From Hygrophila difformis (Eukaryota > Streptophyta > Magnoliopsida > Lamiales > Acanthaceae), in NCBI GenBank assembly GCA_030278955.1, contig JAOANR010000003.1:21909050-21973049 (forward strand): 64,000 bases of DNA. The letters run 5' to 3'. This document shows positions 55,473 through 64,000 of this stretch, in pieces. The translations under genes were made by a program, and so were the position numbers. The notes beneath the pieces are model-generated. The model searched no databases. It was not told where the DNA came from and saw nothing but the letters and a program-made list of their open reading frames with translations. How positions within the stretch are numbered: the stretch's first letter is position 1; every line of letters starts with the position of its first letter.

Positions 55473-56872
55473 TACTGATCGTCCCCGAGCAGTCAGAGTC
55501 AATGTTCCTAAGAACACGGACTCTACATATTCAATCTATTTTCGTGGCTTCAAAAATTTCATTCTTTTTAGATTGGGATAAGACAATCAAAAACTACAAG
55601 TATTAAATTCCCTTGATTGCAGTGTTTAATAAAATGATACTTCTCACTTAATCAGGCCTACAAATCAGTCATTATTGATAATTATTCATGAATATCATGT
55701 TTAGAAAAATTCATTGATTTAATTATAGAATTAAAGTATGACATGAACATAATTAAAAGCAGAGCCTCACATATAGTAGAGACGGAAATTTCACTCACTC
55801 TCAAAAAGGGGTTTTATCAATGAGCGCTCATAATCAAATTTAATTAAATTATCACATAAGCTTGCAATTGGACCAACTCGCCACCGGCTCATTTCTTCAA
55901 ATCGAGATCATGAGGTCTTATTCAAGGGTTATAATGGGGCATACGGTTGTAACATTAGGTATGGAAGGGAAATTATTGGGTTAAGAAGTGGCAAGAATTA
56001 ATATTATCATAACATGACATATTTTATTTAAAATTTATGATCATCAATTTATTTCTTTCTTTTGCTTTTCTTTTTTCATATTGCATGACATTAGACTATG
56101 TCTAATTTGCTTTGTCATTTGCAATTTATTTGTGTTGAATTGAATTCAACATTTTTCTCTCTTTTTTTTTTTTTTTTTTTTTTTTGAATCGGTTTATTGA
56201 ATACCGATTTGATGAATTTGATGATCATAAATTGTAATGCCTTGATAAAATTCATTCTTGCACACTTGGGTTTGAATTTTTTGGTCTTTTTAGAAGGCTT
56301 GGAATAATATAGAGGGCTTCAAAGAAAAATTAGGCTTAAGGCTCAAAGTGGTTAATCCTAAAGGGAAAATATTTTTGGGTTTGGATTTCAAAAGAAGGCC
56401 AAATTTTTGGTTTTCTAGGTGCCTCGATCATATTCTCGATTTTTGGAATATGGCATGGTCTTGAATCGGTCCCAATCGCAAGTTCTAGTTTCCTTTAATC
56501 AAAATGATTTTCACACATCAAAGAAAAGAATGAGTAAAAATGACTCATGACTCAAATCTCACATGGAATGGTTCATTCATGTCATACAATATTCTTAAAT
56601 CTAATCTTTGAAAAATTCTTACAATCTATTCAATTAAATTCTCAACATGAGGACTCATTACCCAACAAGATGATTATATCATTAAATTTTTATAGCTCAA
56701 AACCTCAAAAATTCATATCATGCATGTCTTCAATTATATTATCCCAATTTAAAAGTTTGAAGATTTAATCATAAACCAAAATTAAATATGTGAATTCTTA
56801 GACAGAGTTATGCATGCTTTGCACTGGGTTTAAAAATAAAATAATAAAAATGAACAAAATAAAAGTAACACA

Positions 56873-56904
<32 letters not shown>

Positions 56905-58297
56905 TGAAGAATCAATCATCCTCACATTTTGAGCCTTGCTCGAAATGTGAGTAAATCAATTCATACTCAAACGAATTATCAAAATCAAAATAAGATAAGA
57001 GAGGAGGGAGGGAGGGGGAAAATATTAACACAAAAGATAGAAAAATAAATCCGATAGCCTTTTTCGTCAAACCAATTAAATGTTCGACGGTTTTGGCTAT
57101 GTGTGATCGTTTGGTTCGTCGAACAAGGCGATTGTTCGATGCCCAATACTTAAGAAAAATTCTGATTTTCATCAAAATTGTTCAATCACATTTTTGAATT
57201 TTATAAAATTTAATCTACTATATTTACTTGCATAAATTAGGTTGGATTAATTCTGTTCTTATAAAAGTTATTCCGGATTTTAAATTGCTTTAAATTCCAG
57301 GAATACTTTCAATTAATCACAGAGTCGATCCAACCGGGAACCTGTTTTGGAGCTTTAATTTTCTTTTTGGTAGTTCCACACATTCCTGCGAAGCAAACAC
57401 AGAAGAAGTTATCGGGTTTTCTCAAAAATATCAACATCCTCACATTTAGAGTCTTAGTACTCTAAATGTGAGTTAATTGATTAACACCCAAATTATTTAA
57501 TAATATGCACAAGAGTTATAAATACAAATAAATATATATATATATATGTATATATATGATTTTGACTTGCAGAAATTTAGGTTGGATTAATTCCGTCCTT
57601 GCGAAAATTATTCCGGATTTTAAATTCCTTTAATTTCCGGATGTAATCTTCGGTCAATTACAGAACTAATACAACCAGGAACCTCTCCAGATGCTCAGTC
57701 GGGACAGGGGCGACGGAAAGTGCGATGATGGCCGTGGCTTGTCCGATGGTGGTGAGCAATTGCCATTCCGAAGATCTGCTGCTCCATTTATCGTTTCACC
57801 AGTGATGAGGGTTTCCTCAGCGCAGTGGTGGTAATGAGTTGGATGGGCGATGGAGCAGCGGTGAAGCTTCGTGGTCCGGATGTGGTGGAGATGACAAACA
57901 CGTGAGTCTCACGTGTTTGGCAATTTACAATTGCAAATTAGTGTAGCTCCACTGCTACACTTCTCCATTTTTCTTTGATTTTTCGTTTAATTAACCTAGA
58001 TTTTGCAATGGGCGAAGTGTAATTAAACGAAAAGTCAAAGTAGTGTAGCCCCAATGCTACACTTCCACATTTAACTCCGTACACCATTTTGATGGCTCCA
58101 TGATTCCTGCAAGCAAAAATACCCAATTGGTTAGGTTTTCCCCTCAAATCAACATCCTCACATTTAGAGTCTTAGTACTCTAAATGTTTAATTGATTTGA
58201 GCGTACTTCTCTGTTCTGAAATAAATACGCTGAACTAACACTAAACTAACTATGAGTAATCAGGAGTGTAATTCTCTTAATAAACGACGCTGCATCC

Positions 58298-58315
58298 TCC
58301 CCGGCAACGGCGCCA
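58298..58315 (-). other. LARD primer-binding site
   Basis: TGGCGCCGTTGCCGGGGA on the minus strand, directly after the LTR end TTTCA. This is the tRNA-Asp-type primer site widespread in plant Ty3-gypsy (Athila/Tat) elements, and it fixes the orientation. Confidence 0.88.
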
Positions 58316-61056
58316 TGAAACTTTTGACAAATTTCATTAACACGAGTATTTTTCAATAAAAATATATCGAGTTTGAATTTATTAGACGAAAAGAATTATG
58401 ATTTATGGAATGGGTTTAGGGATATATTAAGAGTGTCACTTTTTATTACTCAGGTGGGGTGCTTTAATTTCAAATGGCGTTGCAGTCCTCTCATGTCATG
58501 AAACTTTTGACAAGTCTCATGGTACAACCGGGATAGATTGACCTTCAGCCTGTCACACTGAGGATCCCCGGCATATGTGCCATGACACTTCTCATGATTT
58601 CATGTCATGAGATTTCCTACCATGAAACTTTCGGCAGATTCCCACTACATGAGTATTTTCTGAAAAATCACATTTTTATTTACTCGTGTTAAGAAACTGT
58701 GCCCCCGAAAGCGCACGGAGTCAAAAATTGCAGTAATTTATAGTAAGTACCGGATCGTTCACTGGAGGATGTGCGATGGAAGCAGGGCCCACGCCGTTTA
58801 CTAAGATTTTCCACTCGGTTACTCGATTCGAGTTTGTGTTTTGACTACCAACTACTTGACATAATTTAAACTAGGCTACGAAAGCAATTAAAATGAAGCA
58901 GATAAAATTATTCTAGAAAGCGAATTAAATTTAATCTAAGAAAGCAATAAAATTATTCTAAGAAAGCGGATTTAAAATATGACAGAAGGGACAGGAAGAA
59001 AAGAATAAAGATTGGACAAGATTCAGATGAAACACAATTAATCTTCCATTTTGTTACACAGATCTTAGCTTGGGATAATTCATCAGTTAGCTAACTCTCA
59101 TGCTTCCTATACTATGTTCCCTTTAACAGACAGGTACTTACAGTAAGGATTTACATGCCTTAAGACAACAAAATCTAAGATGCCACAGATATACAACTGC
59201 CCCCCGCGCAGAGGTATGTTATTTATCTGTGGTGGACAAGCAACACCCGATAAATCATTTATTGAGATGCCAAGTACTGCTATCATTCCCCCATGTCACA
59301 CCCAAAGATTCTAGTTAAGCCCTGAACTATCCCTTAACTATCAGGCCTGGTAGCAGTTACACAACTCTCAATACAACCGAGTGACCTCTAACGGAAGCAT
59401 TTAAAAGAAAGCGATAAAGAAAGCGATAAAGAAAGCATTTAAAATCCTATCACTCGGAGGTTTTTGAAAGTCTGACCCTGGTAGTAAAAGAAAGCCCCCA
59501 GTCAGAATGACCGGATGTGGATCAAGAATTCCCTATTCTCGGTGAACCGCTCGCAGTGTTCACTTCTCGTCGGGTGGTTATGAGATACAAACTAATGAAA
59601 CGAACTAATAAATTAGTTCGTTCCGGATGCACTCACTCAGGACTCAAAAATAGGCTTTGGCAGAAGAGGATAGCAGCTGAAAGAATACTCAACCCTATCT
59701 TAGAAAATAACCAAGGCCCAAATGTTGTTCCTCTAATATTATCTGTCACACCTTATCGGAATCCAAGTGGAATCTGACCCAGTGCAATATTTAATACAAG
59801 ATTTCCAACAGACAGCAATTTTGGGAAATAATAAATCTGAAAATCATTCCCTATCAGGTACTAGACTCTCAATAAGAACACAGACCCTTTCAGTCTAGGT
59901 GAGACCTAATTGCTGACTCTGCTTCTAATTTCCCAAAATCAACCCCCAGTCGGATATGAATTAGTCATAACTGTCGAATTTATCTCTTACTCAGATCCGG
60001 ATTTATAAATGAATTTTTGTTGGAAATTTATTATGAGACATCTGATTTAAATCATGACTTCTATGTCCAAGGGAAGGATCCCAAAATAATATCGACCACA
60101 ATATCTACATAATAATATCATGCATAAATTTATAGAGAAGTATAAAAGTAAATAACCCAAAATATAAGGCGGGTTTAGACAGAAGTTGGAACACAAATAT
60201 GAAGTAGCCGGAGATGAGAAGAATTTTGGCTAAAGAGAGTGCCAGAAATAACTGGGGTGATCTGGACTGCAAACATCTGCTATCCAGTTCCCAATTATTC
60301 CAGATGGAAAGATTTTAGACAGCAGAATAATCTTAAATGACAGTGGTCGCTATCATTCAGACCCTTACTGTCTGTGAATCAGAGAAAAACCTACATGTTC
60401 TTTCACTGTCTTAATTACTAGATGACATTGACCTATGTCGTCTAATGTTGGCACAGTTTGAGATTCGGGTTTGAAATTAAGATAAAGAAAAGAAAACTGT
60501 ATCCGGATAGGAGTCAGGTGAGCAGCTATTATAATCCCGGGTGGATGAACCGCCAAGGCTTCCACCGACCACTATCCGGACCATGCAAAATAACAATTAA
60601 TAATTAATATACAGAATACGAGCTAGTTATCCGTGTGGGAATACCCGCCAACATTAATCTGATATATTCCTTATTAGCTGTTTCACACATTACGGGAAAA
60701 GACAAAATAAATAAAAGAAAAATATTTTTGGGTCATCTTGCATGAGAGACATTGGTTTCTCATGCAAGGTATGGAAATGATTCCATAATTACTCTTCATG
60801 TCTAAATAATCACTCATTCCATAATTAATTAATTAATTACAGTCCGGATTATATACTTAGATCATTAGAGTTTAATTTTATAGAAAAGTCTTTTAATGGA
60901 AAATTGAACAAAGTTCTTTATATCAAATTAATCATGGGTTGAGATCATTGGATCTCAACCTCAAAATATTAATATAAAGGTTCAATTAATTAATGGAGTG
61001 GGATGAAGAATAAAAATTTGGCAAAAAGGTGCCACTTTGTCGCGGAATAGAGTTTG

Positions 61057-61571
61057 TGTCGCGGACCATGGGTCCGCGACAAGGTTTCGCGACAAAGGGG
61101 TGGGAAATAAGAGAAATGGGATTTTTGAAAATTAGGGTTTGTTTTGTCGCTAAGTAAAAATTTTGTCGCGGAACGTGGTTCCGCGACAAGGAGGTATAGC
61201 GACAAAAGGGTTGAAAATTGGTAAGGACATAATTCCTGGTCGCGGAACAAGGATTTTGTCGCGGTACGTGGTTCCACGACAAAGGTTCCGCGCCAGAGTC
61301 CTCCCAGAATAAAATTACAAGTGTTTGGGTCCTTGGTCGCTAATCAAGGATTTTGTCGCGGAACGTGGTTCCGCGACAAGAGTTGCATCGCGACCAAGGG
61401 GTTTTTAAAATAATGGCAAGGCATAATTTTCTGTCGCGGAATAAGATTTTGTCGCGGAACGTGGTTCCGCGACAATGGTGTTCCGCGACAAAAGCCATGC
61501 AGACAAAATGCAAGAATTTGGTCCTCTGTCGCTAAACAGGGCTTTTGTCGCGGAACGTGGTTCCGCGACAA
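61057..61571. repeat. Array of six hairpin palindromes (LTR 2)
   Basis: The same six palindromes and spacing as 52377-52891, shifted by 8680 bp, with no change seen in the arms. The isolated pair is repeated at about 62619-62751. Confidence 0.9.
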
Positions 61572-62311
61572 GAGTGTATGGCGACAAAGGGTTTTAAAAT
61601 ATTTTATAAAAATTTTGGCAGCATAACGCCTAATATTGCATTACATGGGTGTGCGTTGTGATCCGTGGGATCACAACGGGAAAATTACATTGCAACCCGT
61701 GGGGTTACAATGTGATGCAATACAATATAGGAATATGCAATTTTTATATAAATATGCATAAACACTTTAATACTATCCCCTTTTTAGATCTAGTCCATAA
61801 GAAATAAAAATAAAACTAAAAATAAAAACACTACCTAAGAACTAAAGAAGAAAAAGTAGGAACAGGACACCAAAAACCAAACATAAAATAAAAAGAAATA
61901 ACAAAAACAAGCAATAATAGCAAAAGATGAAAACAGCCTGTGCTATTACTGAATAAAACACCAACACTAAATCTATCAAGGTCAAGCATTAAGTGTTTAT
62001 GCATTTTATTAAATAGGGAAAGCAATAAAACCTAACTACAATACCAAACATGGTTCAAAAAGCACCCATTAATTAAGTGTTTGAAACCCACAAACTACAA
62101 AATATAAAACTGGAAAAATAAAAGTGAACACTAGCTACACTTATTTATTACAAAGCATTAATTAACACTAAACTAGAGTCTATCTCTACATGGCATGAAA
62201 ATAAATTAAACTACATCTACCTACACTAATTTTGGAGAGCACAGTGGTGCCTCCAAAACAGTAAACTAAACTAAAGTGTAGCTAGGTTACTGTTCAATGG
62301 GGTGGGAGGAT

Positions 62312-62320
62312 ATATTTATA
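62312..62320 (-). promoter_or_regulatory. Candidate LTR TATA box (LTR 2, promoter of the element)
   Basis: TATAAATAT on the minus strand, the copy that would drive the element's own RNA. Confidence 0.5.
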
Positions 62321-64000
62321 GAGGTGGAAAATTAGCCCTAGGCCCATTAGGCCCATCTGGTCGCTAAACAACTGCTTTGTCGCGGAACAAATTGCATAGG
62401 GACAAAACAGTTTTTAGCTCCAAGATGGCGCCCAGGAGGGGGCGGGACTGGAGGTCCGGAGAGGAAAGGACGAAAATATTGTGCTTGAGGGAGTTCCGGT
62501 CCCAGGAGCTTGCATCCTATTTGACATGTGGGGATTTGAATTAAATGAGGGTCACGTGACCTGTCTTGGAGGGGCTGTCTCTGTCGCGGAGAGAGGCTGT
62601 CTCTGGGCGCGATCCACTTTGTCGCGGAACCATGTTCCGCGACAAACTTTTATGCCTTGATTCTCCTCTCACAGTCTCGAAATAATTCTTGGGCGCGGAG
62701 CAATTTTTTGGGCGCGGAGCACTTTGTCGCGGTGTACACATTCCGCGACAAGTGTTTAATTCTCTTCTCTCTCTTTCTCTTTCTTCCCTCTCTCATCAGA
62801 TTTCTTTTCTTTCCCTTCTCTTTCCTTCATTTTCTCTTTCTTCCCTTTCTCTTCTTCTCCTCTATTCTTCTTCTTTGTTCTTCTTAGTTTTTCCAGTTTT
62901 CGTTTCTCATCTTCTTCCTTCTTTTTCATTTTTTTTTTTTTTTTTTGTTGTTTCCAGTTTCTTGTTTTGTTTTTCCGATTTCCTTGTTGCTTGGAACTTG
63001 GAGGGTTGCTGCGATAGTGTTGGTCGGAGCAGCGAAGGCGGAGCTCGGAGGCGGCTGCAGGGGCGGAGAGCGTGGTGGTTTGGGCGATGGTGACCGGAGG
63101 CGTCGGAAATGGAGGAGATGGGGTGGTTGTCGCGGTGGTGCTCGAGATGGCAGGGGGCGGCCATGGCTTGGTGGAGACGGCGGAGTTGAAATGTTGGTGG
63201 AGGATGTGGCAAGGGTTGAGGGCTGAGGCGGCGAAGGGCGGAGTTGAGGATGGGAACAGCGGCGGCCGGTGGTGTGGGGGCTGCGGTGGTGCGGTGTCTG
63301 CTACTTGGTGGATGGGGAGAAGATGGTGGTTGAGGTGGTTGGCGACTGGGATGAGAGGATAGATCGGAGAGTGGTGGAGATGGGGGGCTGTGTGCGGTGG
63401 TGGTTGTGGTTGCGAAAATGGTGGCTGAAATGGGTGGGACAGCGGCGGCCGTGGTTTCGCCGGAGATGCAGCGGGCTGTTGAGATGAGGAAAAGATGGAG
63501 ATGGCCGGCGGCGGCGGCAGCAGGGCGGCGGCTGGGCGGCGGGTTAGGGTAGGGTTAGGGTTAGAATTAATTGGGCTAGGGTGTTGGGCCTGTGTGTGGT
63601 TTGTTGGATTGGGCTTGGTTAACTGGGCTAGGGGTGATTGGGCTTGGATTTGCTGGACTCTTGGACCAAATTGAATTAAACACCTACAATTAATTTATAC
63701 CAACAGTGATTAGTGGACCAATTATTAAAACAGAAAATAGAAATAAAGATAAACATAAGAATTAAATAAATATATACATCAAGATATAATATTATAAAAT
63801 ATAAAATATAATAAATAAATAATATTTGTTCCACTTGATTATTTGGTTTGTGATCCATTGAATAGACCCGTGTTCCACCGAATAGACAACATCGAACCAA
63901 ATTTAATCAAGTGTATGATTTTTAATATTTTATCATGTTTTTGGATTTTTTAATATAAAATGTAATAAAATAACACTATTTTTGTATTTTTCAATACCAG

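Larger units (their letters stand above)
55457..58315 (-). other. LARD internal region, non-coding with repeats
   Basis: No gag-pol motif. The string CAACATCCTCACATTT or close relatives occurs at about 55457, 56919, 57432 and 58150. Two of these (57432, 58150) are followed by the same hairpin (ACATTTAGAGT...ACTCTAAATGT). Imperfect direct repeats start near 57232 and 57585 (TTAGGTTGGATTAATTC, TTCCGGATTTTAAATT). A pair of GTGTAGC...GCTACAC hairpins lies at about 57941 and 58041. Long T-runs are at 56163-56185 and 56875-56900. Confidence 0.7.
49637..64000 (-). mobile_element. LARD-like giant-LTR retrotransposon without genes (runs off window)
   Basis: Two long direct repeats (49637-55456; 58316 to the window end) flank a 2.86-kb interior. 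A primer-binding site lies at the end of the right-hand LTR and a purine tract beside the left-hand one, so the element reads right to left. No gag or pol is found; the interior ORFs are under 90 codons. LTRs near 5.8 kb and a non-coding core fit a large retrotransposon derivative (LARD), mobilised by a partner in trans, most likely Ty3-gypsy given the primer site. By eye the LTRs differ by about seven substitutions and a few length changes over 5.7 kb, so the insertion is young. Confidence 0.85.
58316..64000 (-). repeat. LARD 5' LTR, truncated by window end
   Basis: Matches 49637-55320 almost base for base. Substitutions seen by eye lie near 59042, 61882, 62032, 62682, 62700, 62795 and 63783. 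Length differences are in homopolymers near 59204, 62118, 62937 and 63280. Carries the same TATA, hairpins and pyrimidine tract. About 136 bp of the LTR start should lie beyond the window. Confidence 0.9.

Noticed and set aside
49637..58315. Plain tandem duplication of an 8.7-kb segment
   Set aside because: The repeat boundary coincides with TG/CA ends and a tRNA-type primer site, and a purine tract marks the other side, so LTR structure explains it better. The right flank outside the window would settle it.
1..64000. tRNA, rRNA or other host RNA genes
   Set aside because: None recognised. The only tRNA-like signals are primer-binding sites and a doubtful SINE at 24785-24955.

Overview
The window is nuclear DNA of a flowering plant, almost certainly a eudicot. 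It is AT-rich, has a spliced receptor-like kinase gene with short GT-AG introns, angiosperm-type LINEs (DUF4283 ORF1), Stowaway-like MITEs, RICESLEEPER-type hAT, Ty1-copia and giant-LTR elements, and two endogenous pararetroviruses (Caulimoviridae). The species cannot be named from the sequence. Only one ordinary host gene is visible (37580-39915); nearly all the rest is mobile or viral DNA, much of it nested.

Layout: 680-6436, a decayed LINE (minus) with a 13-bp target duplication. 6517-10823, a hAT transposon (minus) with a broken transposase. 11060-21955, EPRV1, a degenerate pararetrovirus with gene order ORF1-ORF2-movement-coat/zinc finger-protease/RT/RNase H-ORF4-promoter plus extra small ORFs after the promoter; at about 10.4-10.9 kb it is unusually long. 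22192-23418, a foldback element. 23958-25011, a small hAT-type element (8-bp target duplication) carrying a 5'-truncated LINE (14-bp target duplication). 25346-25609, a Stowaway-like MITE. 26138-33913, EPRV2, a second pararetrovirus of a different lineage (order coat-movement-pol-transactivator-promoter), inserted in a MITE that is split at 26133/33914. 35257-35521, a MITE. 35547-36779, a second copy of the foldback element. 37580-39915, the kinase gene, 10 exons. 40592-46337, a LINE (plus) with two full-length ORFs. 46362-49392, a truncated copia element (minus). 49393-49636, the start of a giant LTR (plus). 49637-64000, a LARD-like element (minus) with LTRs of about 5.8 kb and a 2.9-kb non-coding interior, running off the window.

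The most unusual signal is the pair of foldback elements. Both inverted arms of both copies resemble the post-promoter leader of EPRV2, so pararetroviral leader DNA appears to have become a 1.2-kb palindromic unit that moved with 9-10 bp target duplications. Other notable points: EPRV1 has two or three small ORFs between promoter and primer-binding site; the two EPRV leaders share a 12-nt candidate splice donor; EPRV2 has a base-level integration scar; the giant LTR carries six hairpin palindromes about 96 bp apart in the predicted transcribed part; and the kinase gene has a duplicated 3' splice site.

Limits: divergence and boundaries were judged by eye. Family assignments come from recognisable motifs, not database searches.
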